64,000 bases of DNA from Chryseobacterium formosense (GCF_900116415.1 NZ_FPAP01000002.1:186001-250000), one strand, 5' to 3'. Positions 26,843-36,509 are shown, counted from the first letter of the stretch. The notes: generated by a model not told the origin, from the sequence alone. Numbers and translations are program-made.

Positions 26843-27751
26843 TTAAATCTGACTTTTAATCTCGGTCATCAATTCCTTTCCACCGTTTTCAAGAACAACA
26901 TTGGCAAATTTTTCCCCAAAATTTTCTACTTCGTTATACTCAAAACTTTCATCGGTTGCGATGTAGTTTTTCCCGTCTAATGAGCAAAGTGCCGCTTTAA
27001 ATCTGATCTGATTTTCAATTTTTTCGGCAAAAGCTCCAATGGGTGCAGTACAGCCCCCTTCCAAAGTGCTCAGGAAATTTCTTTCCATTTCTACACAAGC
27101 CTGGGTTTCTTTATGGGAAATCTGTTTCAGAATGTCGTTGATTTCTTTTTTGTCAGAATGTCCCGCAACTGCAACCACGCCTTGTGAAGGTGCAGGAATC
27201 ATAAACGGAATAAATTCGTAATCGATATCCATTTTCATTCTCTTGATTCCGGCAAGAGATAAAATAGTCGCATCAAAATCCTGCTCTTCCAGCTTCTGAA
27301 GTCTGGTTTGTATATTTCCTCGGATGTCAAAAAACTCGGTATCGGGATAATGTTTAGACCAAAAAGCTCGTCTTCTTAAACTGCTTGTTGCCAATTTAAG
27401 CTCATGAAATTCTTTATTCATTGCCGATTTTCTTCTGATCAAAACATCTTGTGGATGATCTCTTTCGAGATAAGAAATGATTTCGATGTTTTCCGGAAGT
27501 TTTGTCGGAACATCCTTTAGCGAATGTACGGCGATATCGATCTCGTCGTTGAGCAAAGCAATATCTAAATCTCTTGTGAAAACTCCTGTAATTCCTAATG
27601 AATACAATGGTTGATTAAGATTTTTATCGCCTGAAGAAACAATCGGGACAATCTCGGTAAGATGGTTTAGATTCTGCAAATGTCTTGCAACTTCTCTTGC
27701 CTGCCAAAGTGCAAGTGCTGAATTTCGGGTTCCTATTCTAATGCTTTTCAT
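26843..27751 (-). CDS. hemC: Hydroxymethylbilane synthase (porphobilinogen deaminase)
   Basis: HemC joins four porphobilinogen units into hydroxymethylbilane, on a dipyrromethane cofactor bound to a cysteine. The chosen start gives MKSIRIGTRNSALALWQA, the standard N-terminus, and overlaps hemA by 14 bases. Diagnostic parts are HSLKDVPTKLPE, ATSSLRRRAFW, DIRGNIQTRL and the cofactor Cys in LEGGCTAPIGAFA. A reading from 27775 adds MNNPITNS inside hemA and is less likely. Confidence 0.96.
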   Translation of the reverse strand: MKSIRIGTRNSALALWQAREVARHLQNLNHLTEIVPIVSSGDKNLNQPLYSLGITGVFTRDLDIALLNDEIDIAVHSLKDVPTKLPENIEIISYLERDHPQDVLIRRKSAMNKEFHELKLATSSLRRRAFWSKHYPDTEFFDIRGNIQTRLQKLEEQDFDATILSLAGIKRMKMDIDYEFIPFMIPAPSQGVVAVAGHSDKKEINDILKQISHKETQACVEMERNFLSTLEGGCTAPIGAFAEKIENQIRFKAALCSLDGKNYIATDESFEYNEVENFGEKFANVVLENGGKELMTEIKSQI

Positions 27752-29012
27752 TGAATTCGTTATTGGGTTGTTCAACTAAAATTTCGTGCATTAATTTACT
27801 AATTTCTTCGGCTTTCAAAGGGTTGTCGATAATATATTTTGCAAAACGGTTGGTAATCTTCTGAATCATCTTATCAGAAAGTTCCATGTCGTTGATGTTG
27901 ATGTATTTATTTTTTCTGTAGAAATTGTGCATTTCATTACGTTCCATATTTTTAAGAACAGCTTTGAAATGATGGATGTTCGGAGCCAGTTTTCGCTTTT
28001 TCTCCCATTCCAGAAAATCTTTGGTCATTTCTTTAATAATGAGTTCCGCTTTTGGGATTTCTTTTTCACGCTGCTGAATGGTTTCCTGAATTTGTTTTGA
28101 AAGTTCATCCACATCAATTAAAGTAGCATTTTCAACTTCCGAAACATTTTTATCAACATTATGCGGAATCGAAAGATCAATAATCAGAATTTCTTTTCCG
28201 TTTTTTAAATGTGATTTGTTGATGATCGGCGTTTTCGCTCCGGTTGCAACGATGAGAATATCTGTATTTTCTAATTCCTTTTCAAAGTCATGATAATCGA
28301 TGTTGGGAATATTGTATTTCTCGGAGATCTTGGCTGCTTTTTCCTGAGTTCGGTTGGCAATTTTTATCTTAGGCTGGTAAACGTGTTTTACTAAATTTTC
28401 TACCGTATTTTGTCCGATTTCTCCAACACCCAGAAGAAGGATGTTTTTTTCGGTAATTCTTTTCTGATTATTTAAAATATAATGAACCGCCGCATACGAA
28501 ACAGAAGCCGCCCCGTTTGAAATTCCGGTTTCATTCTTTATTTTTTTTGAAATCTGAATAGCAGAATTAATAGATCGTTCTAAAAAAGGATTCGAATTTT
28601 GTCTTTCTTTTTTAAAACGTGCATACGCTTTCTTAATTTGTCCTATAATTTCAAAATCACCTATGATCTGGCTTTCCAAGCCTGCTGCAACCCTGAATAA
28701 ATGATTTAAAGCTTCTTCCTTTGTTAAAATATTGGCAAACTGAAGAAAATCTGACAAATTCACCCCGATTGTTTTGCAATATTCTTCAGCTACAAAAAGA
28801 TAGTTTGAAGTAGTGGTGTAAATTTCGGTCCTGTTGCATGTAGAAACCACAAAAGCATCCCCTAAATTTTCATCATGAATTCGGGTGACAAAGTTTTTGA
28901 TGTTTTCATCAAAAAATGCAAATTTCCCTCTCGTCTCTACATCAGCTTTCTCATAGCTGATCGATAATACGGCGAAATTTGTTGTCTGATGTATATTAGA
29001 ATACTGTATCAT
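27738..29012 (-). CDS. hemA: Glutamyl-tRNA reductase
   Basis: HemA reduces the glutamate on tRNA-Glu to glutamate-1-semialdehyde, the first committed step of the C5 haem pathway. The protein has the catalytic cysteine in VVSTCNRTEIYTT, AAGLESQIIGDFEIIGQIK, the NADPH site LLGVGEIGQNTVENL and a C-terminal dimerisation helix. I chose ATG 29012 (MIQYSNIHQ). A TAnnTTTG element on the minus strand at 29022-29029 lies just above, which argues against the ATG at 29024 and implies a leader of only a few bases. Confidence 0.95.
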   Translation of the reverse strand: MIQYSNIHQTTNFAVLSISYEKADVETRGKFAFFDENIKNFVTRIHDENLGDAFVVSTCNRTEIYTTTSNYLFVAEEYCKTIGVNLSDFLQFANILTKEEALNHLFRVAAGLESQIIGDFEIIGQIKKAYARFKKERQNSNPFLERSINSAIQISKKIKNETGISNGAASVSYAAVHYILNNQKRITEKNILLLGVGEIGQNTVENLVKHVYQPKIKIANRTQEKAAKISEKYNIPNIDYHDFEKELENTDILIVATGAKTPIINKSHLKNGKEILIIDLSIPHNVDKNVSEVENATLIDVDELSKQIQETIQQREKEIPKAELIIKEMTKDFLEWEKKRKLAPNIHHFKAVLKNMERNEMHNFYRKNKYININDMELSDKMIQKITNRFAKYIIDNPLKAEEISKLMHEILVEQPNNEFNEKH

Positions 29013-29021
29013 AAGCAGTCG

Positions 29022-29029
29022 CAAATTTA
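29022..29029 (-). promoter_or_regulatory. Candidate -7 element of hemA-hemC
   Basis: It reads TAAATTTG on the minus strand, 10 bases before the hemA ATG, so the leader would be nearly absent. No convincing -33 part is visible. Confidence 0.4.
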
Positions 29030-29219
29030 AGCAATTTTTATGGATGCAGCTTGTGATAGTCTGTATGATAATTATCGTAAAAAGCTATGAAAATCCATTT
29101 TAAACCTAAATTTAGAATGGGTAAAAATAGAAACAGTTAGGGTTGTGTACTTTGTAAATTTTAATAAAAATTTAACCAAATTATCTCTTGTTAATTATTT
29201 TTTACTACTGTGAATTTTA

Positions 29220-29227
29220 TATCTTTG
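29220..29227 (+). promoter_or_regulatory. Candidate -7 element of the mreB operon
   Basis: TATCTTTG is an exact TAnnTTTG match 24 bases before the mreB ATG at 29251. It lies inside the longer reading that starts at 29188, which supports the later start. Confidence 0.5.
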
Positions 29228-29250
29228 TAAACTTAAATCAAGCAGAAATT

Positions 29251-30276
29251 ATGAGTTTATTCGATATGTTTACGCAAGAGATTGCGATAGACCTTGGTAC
29301 TGCCAACACGCTTATCATACATAATAATAAGATTGTTATAGACCAGCCTTCAATTGTCGCAATTGAACGTTCCACCGGCAGACCTATTGCGGTCGGTGAG
29401 CAGGCTAAACATATGCAGGGTAAAACCCATGAAGATATTAAAACTATCCGTCCGTTAAAAGATGGAGTAATTGCAGATTTTCATGCTTCTGAGCACATGA
29501 TTAAAGAATTTATCAAAAAAATTCCAGGAATTAAAGGTAAATTCATTCAGCCTGCTTTAAGAATTGTGATCTGTATTCCTTCAGGAATTACTGAAGTTGA
29601 AAAAAGAGCGGTAAGAGATTCTGCTCAGAAAGTAAACGCAAAAGAAGTACGCCTGATTTACGAGCCAATGGCAGCTGCAATCGGAGTTGGTATTGATGTA
29701 CAGAAACCTGAAGGAAATATGATTATCGATATAGGTGGTGGTACTACCGAAATCGCTGTTGTTGCTTTAGGAGGTATCGTTTGTGATAAATCTGTGAAAA
29801 TTGCAGGTGATGTATTCACCAATGATATTGCTTATTTCTTAAGAACACACCACAATTTATATATCGGAGAAAGAACAGCTGAAAGAGTGAAAATCGAAGT
29901 AGGTTCTGCTGTTGAAGATCTTGATGTAGATATCGATGATATTCCGGTACAAGGAAGAGACCTTATCACTGGTAAACCAAAAGAAATTATGGTTGGTTAT
30001 AAGGAAATCGCAAGAGCTTTAGATAAATCAATTATCAGAATTGAAGATTCTGTAATGGAAACCCTTTCTCTTACGCCGCCGGAATTGGCAGCAGATATTT
30101 ACAAAACAGGTATTTATCTTGCAGGTGGTGGTGCTTTGTTAAGAGGTCTTGCAGACAGATTACACAAAAAGACAGGTCTTCCTGTATTCGTAGCAGAAGA
30201 TCCTTTGAGAGCTGTTGTTCGCGGAACGGGTATTGCCCTTAAGAATATGGATAAATTCAATTTCTTAATTAAATAA
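29251..30276 (+). CDS. mreB: Rod-shape determining actin homologue MreB
   Basis: MreB forms membrane-associated filaments that guide lateral wall synthesis. The 341-residue protein starts MSLFDMFTQEIAIDLGTANTLI, with the phosphate-1 motif DLGTANT. It shows NMIIDIGGGTTEIAVVALGG for phosphate 2 and YLAGGGALLRGL for the adenosine site. Start 29251 gives the standard length. It heads mreB-mreC-mreD-mrdA-rodA, whose later genes overlap or nearly touch. Confidence 0.97.
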   Translation: MSLFDMFTQEIAIDLGTANTLIIHNNKIVIDQPSIVAIERSTGRPIAVGEQAKHMQGKTHEDIKTIRPLKDGVIADFHASEHMIKEFIKKIPGIKGKFIQPALRIVICIPSGITEVEKRAVRDSAQKVNAKEVRLIYEPMAAAIGVGIDVQKPEGNMIIDIGGGTTEIAVVALGGIVCDKSVKIAGDVFTNDIAYFLRTHHNLYIGERTAERVKIEVGSAVEDLDVDIDDIPVQGRDLITGKPKEIMVGYKEIARALDKSIIRIEDSVMETLSLTPPELAADIYKTGIYLAGGGALLRGLADRLHKKTGLPVFVAEDPLRAVVRGTGIALKNMDKFNFLIK

Positions 30277-30303
30277 TTCTAACTTTTTACGACCTTTATC
30301 TGA

Positions 30304-31158
30304 ATGGGATTTTTGCTGAGATTATTTTCGAAGAATGCTCTTTTCGTATTCTTTATTTTCCTGCAAATTATTGCTCTCATTTTGATATTCTCTAAAAATG
30401 CCATGCAGCAATCGTGGTTGGCCGGGCAAACTGCGGCTTTCAACTCCTGGGTTTCGGGAGGGATTGATGAAGGAGTTTCTTATCTTAAACTAAAACAGGT
30501 AAACGAAGATCTTGTTGCACAGAACAAATCTTTAATGGTACAGCTTTACGGAAAGCAAGGTGCTGCAAATCCCGTATTCAGAAAAGTTCACGATACTTTA
30601 GGAGGCGGACAAATCTATACTTTTGTTGATGGTGAAATTGTTTTCAACAGCATCAACAGAAGAAACAACTATTTTACAATCAACCGAGGCAGAAGAGACG
30701 GAGTGTATCCTCAGATGGGCGTAATGGCTCCGAAAGGGATTGCCGGGATTGTGATTAATTCTACCGATAGTTATGCTTTGGTACAATCCGTTTTAAGTGT
30801 AAATAAAATCAGGATTAATGCTGCCCTTAAAAATTCAGGATATTTCGGAACTCTTACGTGGAGAGGAGATAATTCTCGGGTCATGCATTTGGCGGATGTG
30901 CCAAAATATGTTTCCCTGAAAATTGGCGACACCATAGAAACCGACGGAAAATCGGCGATATTTCCTAAAGGGGTAATGATCGGAACTGTTGCAGGATATT
31001 CCGTAGACAATAAAACAGGATTTTGGGATATTTCAGTTGAATTAAGCGAAAAAATGGGAGCTTTAAATAAAGTTTTCGTTGTTAAAAATCTTAAAAAAGC
31101 TGAGGTTCAGAAGATTCAGGACACGATGCAAGCTGTAATAAAAAAAGAAAATGATTAG
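30304..31158 (+). CDS. mreC: Rod-shape determining protein MreC
   Basis: MreC is a bitopic inner-membrane protein that activates the PBP2-RodA wall synthase. The 284-residue protein has one N-terminal membrane segment (about 12-30), a short coiled coil (LKLKQVNEDLVAQNKSLMVQL) and two beta-rich lobes (INRGRRDGVYPQMGVMAPKGIAGIV). It sits 27 bases after mreB and overlaps mreD by 8 bases. Confidence 0.95.
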   Translation: MGFLLRLFSKNALFVFFIFLQIIALILIFSKNAMQQSWLAGQTAAFNSWVSGGIDEGVSYLKLKQVNEDLVAQNKSLMVQLYGKQGAANPVFRKVHDTLGGGQIYTFVDGEIVFNSINRRNNYFTINRGRRDGVYPQMGVMAPKGIAGIVINSTDSYALVQSVLSVNKIRINAALKNSGYFGTLTWRGDNSRVMHLADVPKYVSLKIGDTIETDGKSAIFPKGVMIGTVAGYSVDNKTGFWDISVELSEKMGALNKVFVVKNLKKAEVQKIQDTMQAVIKKEND

Positions 31159-31657
31159 CAGAACGATATTTACAGATCTTTTGATCATGGCTTTTTTGGT
31201 GGCATTACAAGTTTTTGTATTGAACAGAATTACGCTGTTTGGTAAATTTACTCCGGTTCTATATCCGGTTTTTGTCATGTTTTATCCTTTTTTCAGAAAT
31301 AAATTTCAGTTCTTAGCTCTGAGTTTTTTAATTGGGCTTTCCGTAGATGGTTTTCTGGGTACATGGGGAATCAATGCCTTGGCAACTACAGTAATTGCTT
31401 ATTTCCGTACGTTGATTTTCCGTACGTCTACAGATACTTCTACAGATTTCTTTTCGTTCCAGTCTCTGCAATGGACGCAGTTTTTACTCTTTCTGTTTTC
31501 AAGTATCTTCATGCATCAGCTTTTGGTGCAGTATATCGAGTTTTTCAAATTCAGCAGAATTTTTGAAATCTTACTTAATGTGTTGGTAACTAGTGTAATT
31601 TCCTTTATATTTATCATTGTTTACGCATTAATCTTTAAAATCAAACAGAAAGTTTGA
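31151..31657 (+). CDS. mreD: Rod-shape determining protein MreD
   Basis: MreD is a small polytopic inner-membrane partner of MreC. The 168-residue protein shows about five hydrophobic helices, starting MISRTIFTDLLIMAFLVALQ, and contains GLSVDGFLGTWGINALATT. Sequence similarity in this family is low, so the position between mreC and mrdA carries much of the weight. It overlaps both neighbours. Confidence 0.92.
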   Translation: MISRTIFTDLLIMAFLVALQVFVLNRITLFGKFTPVLYPVFVMFYPFFRNKFQFLALSFLIGLSVDGFLGTWGINALATTVIAYFRTLIFRTSTDTSTDFFSFQSLQWTQFLLFLFSSIFMHQLLVQYIEFFKFSRIFEILLNVLVTSVISFIFIIVYALIFKIKQKV

Positions 31658-33681
31658 ACGCACGCCATATAAAAATCTTAACCGTTCTCATTGTCATTGC
31701 TCTTATTTTTGTAGCAAGGCTTTCTTATTTGCAGCTGTTTACAGACCGTTATGCACTTAACGCAGCCAACACGTCTATTAAAACTGAATATGTAATTCCT
31801 CAGCGCGGAGTTATTTTCGACAGAAACGGTAAAATTCTGGTGGGAAATCAGCCTGCTTACGAAATTTCTTTCACTCAGGCATTGATGAAACCTGATTTTG
31901 ATACGCTGGCTTTCTGTAATTTAATGAAGATTTCAAAACCAGAATTTATCAATAAGATTAAGCTTATTAAAAAGGAAAAATATTATTCCAAGCTCACCCC
32001 GATGACTTTTTTTAAAGATCTGAGCAGGGAGGAGATTGCAAGAGTTCAGGAAATTATATTTAAATATCCGGCATTCAGTATTGTTCAGCGTCCGCAAAGA
32101 CAATATGAAGTGTCAACTTCCGGAAATCTTTTGGGCTATACAAGTGAGGTGAACGACAGGGAAATCAAAAAAGATTCTACCTATTACCTTCCCGGTGACC
32201 TCATCGGTAAAACGGGTGTAGAAAAGGCTTACGAAAAAGAGCTTCGTGGGGTGAAAGGGGTAAAATATATTCAGAAAGATATTAAGCTTAGAAATGTTGG
32301 CCCTTATAAAAACGGTTCGTTAGACAAAGACGTAATTACCGGAAAAGATATCACTCTGACGATTGATTACGATCTTCAGAGAATGGCCGAAGAAATGTTG
32401 GTGAATAAGCACGGTGCTGTTGTCGCTTTAGATCCAAATAATGGTGAAGTTCTGGTTGCAGCGACCGGACCGGATATTGATCCGAATCTTTTTACCGGCC
32501 CTTATAAATCAAAAAATTTATATGCTTTATCGAAAGATACGATCTATGAAAATAAACCGACTTTCGACCGTTCTTTACAGGCGGGCTATCCACCCGGATC
32601 TACTTTCAAATTGCTGACTGCTTTAGCAGCAATGCAGATGGGCGTGATGGATGAAAATACAATTTTCCCATGTGGCGGAGGTTTCTATTATAAAGGTAAA
32701 AGAATTAAAGGTCATGGTGGAGCAGATCCGCTGATTCCTTCTATTCAGGTTTCCAGTAACTGTTTCTTTACGTATGCATTTATTGCCATTATTAAAAAAT
32801 ATCCGGGAAATCCTTCAAAAGGAGTTGATGAATGGAAAAAAATCATGAGCAGCTTTGGAGTAGGAGAATTTTTGAATAACGATTTTGCTGTTGGTGCAAA
32901 AGGCAGAATTCCTTCCGGAGATTTTTACGAAAGGAGATTTAAAGCCATTATTAAAGCAAGCGGTTCTACCAAAAAAGATTATAAAAACTGGGATGAAATG
33001 TCAACCGGAGCTATTTATAACGGAATGGGGCAGGGAGATGTTTTAGTAACGCCTATTCAGTTGGCAAATTATGTTGGTGCGATTGCAAACCGTGGATGGT
33101 ATTACACGCCTCACATCGTAAAAGCGATTGACGGGAAGCCAAATCCTGATCCCAGATTTAAGGTTAAACATAAAACTTTAGTAGATCCGAAACATTTTGG
33201 TCCTGTTTTAAAAGGAATGGAAGCCGTTGTTCTACGTGGAACTGCGAGAGGCCTAATGTCTAAAGATTTCACACAGTTAGCAAAAACGGGAACAGCGCAG
33301 GTTCCGCAAGGAAAAGATAACTCTATTTTTGTATTGATTGCTCCTGCTGATAAGCCGAAAATTGTTGTGGTTGCTGTCATGGAACACGCAGGTTTTGGAG
33401 CAACCTGGGCGGGTCCGGCTTGTACGGTTATTGCTGAAAAATATATTACAGGAGACTTAAAACGTGAGCATCTTTACAAAAAAATGATTACGTCGAGTTT
33501 CATGCCTGAATACAAAAGACAGTGGATTGCTGATTTAAAGAGAAAAGGTTTGTATGTAGAACCAAAACCGGATTCGCTGAAGCTAAAAAGAATTCAGGAC
33601 AGCTTAAATCTGATTAAGAAAAAGAAAGAAGCACTGCAAAAGAAAATGAATTCTAACCCCCAAAAACCTAAGAAACCATGA
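31654..33681 (+). CDS. mrdA: Penicillin-binding protein 2 (elongasome transpeptidase)
   Basis: PBP2 cross-links new peptidoglycan during elongation, paired with RodA. The 675-residue class B PBP has an N-terminal anchor (about 6-26), a pedestal domain with PQRGVIFDRNGKILVGN, and a transpeptidase domain with STFK (PPGSTFKLL, about 315), SSN (VSSNCFF) and KTG (LAKTGTAQVP, about 544). The C-terminus is a Lys-rich tail. The start codon is TTG at 31654, overlapping the mreD stop as TTGA; no suitable ATG is nearby, and the coupling supports it. Confidence 0.95.
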   Translation: MNARHIKILTVLIVIALIFVARLSYLQLFTDRYALNAANTSIKTEYVIPQRGVIFDRNGKILVGNQPAYEISFTQALMKPDFDTLAFCNLMKISKPEFINKIKLIKKEKYYSKLTPMTFFKDLSREEIARVQEIIFKYPAFSIVQRPQRQYEVSTSGNLLGYTSEVNDREIKKDSTYYLPGDLIGKTGVEKAYEKELRGVKGVKYIQKDIKLRNVGPYKNGSLDKDVITGKDITLTIDYDLQRMAEEMLVNKHGAVVALDPNNGEVLVAATGPDIDPNLFTGPYKSKNLYALSKDTIYENKPTFDRSLQAGYPPGSTFKLLTALAAMQMGVMDENTIFPCGGGFYYKGKRIKGHGGADPLIPSIQVSSNCFFTYAFIAIIKKYPGNPSKGVDEWKKIMSSFGVGEFLNNDFAVGAKGRIPSGDFYERRFKAIIKASGSTKKDYKNWDEMSTGAIYNGMGQGDVLVTPIQLANYVGAIANRGWYYTPHIVKAIDGKPNPDPRFKVKHKTLVDPKHFGPVLKGMEAVVLRGTARGLMSKDFTQLAKTGTAQVPQGKDNSIFVLIAPADKPKIVVVAVMEHAGFGATWAGPACTVIAEKYITGDLKREHLYKKMITSSFMPEYKRQWIADLKRKGLYVEPKPDSLKLKRIQDSLNLIKKKKEALQKKMNSNPQKPKKP

Positions 33682-34925
33682 AGTGGACAGAAGGAGTAGA
33701 CAAACTTGGGCTTGGATTGTACTTTTTGCTTTGCGTTTTCGCTATTGCGAATATTTACAGTGTTGATGAGGCTTTAGGTAAAAAACAACTTATTTTCTTC
33801 GGAATTTCTCTCTTTGTTGGCATCATTATTTTTGTCAGCAGAAGCAAGTTTTTCGAAAACATGGCTGGAATTATTTATATCGGAGGAGTTTTGATGCTTG
33901 CCGGTCTTCATGTTTTCGGAACGGAAATTCTCGGTCAGAAAAACTGGTATAAATTCGGAAGCTTTACGATGCAGCCTGTAGAATTCTCAAAGATCGGGAC
34001 AGCGTTGATGTTGGCAAGCTATGTTTCGAGAACCGAGTTTAATCTTAAAGATACAAGGTCATTAATAACGGTTTTGGCCATTATTGGTATTCCTGCCGTA
34101 GTGGTGCTGTCAATTCCCGATGTTGGCTCGTTACTTGTTTTTACGGCTTTTTTCATTGCTTTATACAGAGAAGGTCTTTCGGGAAAGCTTTTCCTTATCG
34201 GAGGTCTTTTTGGAGCTGTATTTTTAATTGCTAATTACCTGAATGATCCCTTAAAATGGAGTCTTTGGTATTTCACAACTTTTATCATTATCATTGGCGG
34301 ATTGTGGTTTGCTTTTAATGCAGCTTTTCTCCGTAAAAATATTTATACACTTTTACCGGGAGTAGGTATTGTTCTTCTCTTGGCGGCATTGTCATTTATT
34401 TCACCGGTTATTTTCGAAAAACTTCCTAAGCACCAACAAGAGCGTGTTGAGGTTTTGTATAAAGGAGAAAAAGAATTCCGTGATACTTCAGGGTATAATT
34501 TACTGTACTCTAAAACAGCCATCGGTTCCGGCGGAATGTTTGGAAAAGGATTTCGTGAAGGCTCTGTTACTCAAGGTAAATTTGTTCCTGAACAGGAAAC
34601 CGATTATATATTTTGTACAGTTGGAGAAGAATGGGGATTCGTCGGAAGCGCCGTTTTGGTCTTTTGTTACATGATTTACATCGGTCGAATCTATTACCTC
34701 GCAGAGAAACAGAAATCGATATTTAACAGGGTTTTCGGCTATTGCTTTGCTTCGATCCTGTTGATGCACTTTTCAATCAATTTAGGGATGGTTATGGGAC
34801 TTTTCCCGACAGTTGGTATTCCTTTACCATATTTCAGTTATGGTGGAAGTTCATTACTTGCCTTTTCGATCCTGACTTTTATTTTCTTTAAACTCAATCA
34901 CGCTGATAAAAACAGTTTGGTATAA
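33678..34925 (+). CDS. rodA: Peptidoglycan glycosyltransferase RodA (SEDS family)
   Basis: RodA polymerises lipid II into glycan strands, in complex with PBP2. The 415-residue protein has about ten membrane helices and the SEDS blocks FGSFTMQPVEFSKIG, IPDVGSLLVF, KEFRDTSGYNLLYSKTAIGSGG and FPTVGIPLPYFSYGGSSLLA. Its ATG overlaps the mrdA stop as ATGA. It is the last gene of the rod-shape operon; I see no strong terminator directly after it. Confidence 0.96.
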   Translation: MKWTEGVDKLGLGLYFLLCVFAIANIYSVDEALGKKQLIFFGISLFVGIIIFVSRSKFFENMAGIIYIGGVLMLAGLHVFGTEILGQKNWYKFGSFTMQPVEFSKIGTALMLASYVSRTEFNLKDTRSLITVLAIIGIPAVVVLSIPDVGSLLVFTAFFIALYREGLSGKLFLIGGLFGAVFLIANYLNDPLKWSLWYFTTFIIIIGGLWFAFNAAFLRKNIYTLLPGVGIVLLLAALSFISPVIFEKLPKHQQERVEVLYKGEKEFRDTSGYNLLYSKTAIGSGGMFGKGFREGSVTQGKFVPEQETDYIFCTVGEEWGFVGSAVLVFCYMIYIGRIYYLAEKQKSIFNRVFGYCFASILLMHFSINLGMVMGLFPTVGIPLPYFSYGGSSLLAFSILTFIFFKLNHADKNSLV

Positions 34926-35042
34926 AGCTGGAAGAGGTAAGTTGGGTGATGGAAGTTTAAAGCCATTCTTCAAATCTTTTTCATTTGAATCTGCGCAATT
35001 TCCCAAATCAGCGAGATATATTTCTAAAAATCAAATAATACT

Positions 35043-35624
35043 ATGAGAGAAGTCTATATCATTGACGAAAATTTCGAAAACATTGATTTTACTCAGAAAC
35101 TTTTAGATTTAGGCGAATACGAGAACTGCACTTTCCGAAACTGTAATTTTGAATACGTAAATCTTTCCGAATTTAAATTTACTGACTGCGAGTTTATAGA
35201 ATGTAATGTAAGCATGACAAAACTTGTGGGAACTGCTTTTCGTGAGGCTGTTTTTAAAGACTGTAAAATGTTCGGAATGGCTTTTAATGATTGTAATGAA
35301 TTTGGAATGTCATTTAAATTCGAAGGTTGTGTCTTAAACAATTCTGTATTTTATCAATCAACAATCCGAAAAACAATATTTAAAAATTCAAAATTAATTG
35401 AGGTTGATTTTTCTGAAGCTGACCTTATGAATGCTGTGTTCTCAGGATGTGATCTCAGTGGTGCAATTTTCGACCGTACCAGTCTTGAAAAAGCAGATTT
35501 AAGAACTTCTTTCAACTATACCATAAATCCGGCTTTAAACAAGCTAAAGAAGACCAAATTTTCACTTTCTGAAGTTCATGGTCTCTTGCGTCAACTTGAT
35601 ATAGAAATCGATAAAAATAGCTAA
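35043..35624 (+). CDS. Pentapeptide-repeat protein
   Basis: The 193-residue protein is made of A(D/N)LXX-type pentapeptide repeats, such as CTFRNCNFEYVNLSEFKFTDCEF and DFSEADLMNAVFSGCDLSGAIF, that fold into a right-handed square beta-helix. Qnr and MfpA proteins of this class mimic DNA and protect gyrase, and some small members fit that size; nothing here proves the role. The C-terminus (LRTSFNYTINPALNKLKKTKF) resembles the capping region of Qnr-like proteins. No signal peptide is seen, so it is cytoplasmic. It is monocistronic and followed by a terminator. Confidence 0.88.
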   Translation: MREVYIIDENFENIDFTQKLLDLGEYENCTFRNCNFEYVNLSEFKFTDCEFIECNVSMTKLVGTAFREAVFKDCKMFGMAFNDCNEFGMSFKFEGCVLNNSVFYQSTIRKTIFKNSKLIEVDFSEADLMNAVFSGCDLSGAIFDRTSLEKADLRTSFNYTINPALNKLKKTKFSLSEVHGLLRQLDIEIDKNS

Positions 35625-35652
35625 TCTCAGCTGTCATGAAGTACAAAAATTA

Positions 35653-35682
35653 AAGCCATCAAATAAGATGGCTTCATTTTTA
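35653..35682. terminator. Terminator between convergent genes
   Basis: An 8-bp stem AAGCCATC/GATGGCTT (35653-35660 and 35667-35674) is followed by CATTTTTAA. It ends the pentapeptide-repeat gene and could also serve the minus-strand lipoprotein gene. Confidence 0.75.
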
Positions 35683-35703
35683 ATATCAATCAATTATTTA
35701 AGA

Positions 35704-36390
35704 CTAATTTACGGATGCTAAATTATTGTAGTTCTCTCCGTTTTCGTTGATCACCCTTTTTGCGAATCTGAATTTAGGTCCCCAGTAAGAATCATTCAGT
35801 GACGAGACCATTACTCCTTTCGACGTTGCCGCATGAATAAACTTTACTTCTCCTTCTTCTGTAACGTCTTCCACGATTCCTACGTGAGAGATTCTTCTAC
35901 CGTGAGAAAAGAAAATAAGATCACCTTTCTGAAGATTTTCTTTCTCAACACTTTCTCCTTCCTGAGATTGAGATGCTGCAACTCTTGGCAAAGTAAGACC
36001 TGCTGCTGCACCGAAAACTGATAATACAAATGCTGAACAGTCGATTCCGTTTCTTGTTGTTCCTCCGTATCTGTAAGGCGTTCCAAGATAAGTTGCTGCT
36101 TCTGCTAAAATGTTATCAATGGTCTTATTATGTTTGATCGCTTTTGCGATTTCAGAATTTTTTAAAGAATTTTTTGCGTTAGATAGCGCAACTGCTTTTT
36201 CAGATACAAAAGAGCTGATTAGCAATTTTTTATCTTTCTCCAACTGAGTGTCGATAGCAGTAAGTTTGGCATCTGTTTTGTATTCTTTAGTGTAAGTTGC
36301 CGGTTTTGAAACTACGTAATTTGTTACGCATGATTGTAGTGATATTGTAGAAACGAAAGCAACTAAATAAAACAAAACTCTTTTCTTCAT
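35704..36390 (-). CDS. NlpC/P60 family lipoprotein endopeptidase (C40)
   Basis: Enzymes of this family cut stem peptides of peptidoglycan, often between D-Glu and meso-DAP. The 228-residue protein has a lipoprotein signal ending SLQSC, a helical linker, and a C-terminal NlpC/P60 domain with nucleophile Cys in RNGIDCSAFV, catalytic His in RRISHVGIVED and a third residue in FIHAATSKG. It resembles the E. coli Spr/MepS layout. A TACTTTTG -7 element lies 53 bases upstream on the minus strand. Confidence 0.92.
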   Translation of the reverse strand: MKKRVLFYLVAFVSTISLQSCVTNYVVSKPATYTKEYKTDAKLTAIDTQLEKDKKLLISSFVSEKAVALSNAKNSLKNSEIAKAIKHNKTIDNILAEAATYLGTPYRYGGTTRNGIDCSAFVLSVFGAAAGLTLPRVAASQSQEGESVEKENLQKGDLIFFSHGRRISHVGIVEDVTEEGEVKFIHAATSKGVMVSSLNDSYWGPKFRFAKRVINENGENYNNLASVN

Positions 36391-36442
36391 ATAAATTTGA
36401 TTATCCGTGTTAAAAAGGTATATTTATTTCTCTAAAGCATTA

Positions 36443-36450
36443 CAAAAGTA
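36443..36450 (-). promoter_or_regulatory. Candidate -7 element of the NlpC/P60 lipoprotein gene
   Basis: It reads TACTTTTG on the minus strand, an exact TAnnTTTG match with a leader of about 47 bases. The -33 region shows no clear TTTG. Confidence 0.45.
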
Positions 36451-36509
36451 GATATTCCAGCTAAAAGAGCCTCGATATGATTATTATCAGGTTCTTGATT
36501 TAACACATT

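Noticed and set aside
29188..29250. N-terminal extension of MreB from an upstream ATG
   Set aside because: It would add 21 residues never seen in MreB and would cover the TATCTTTG promoter element.
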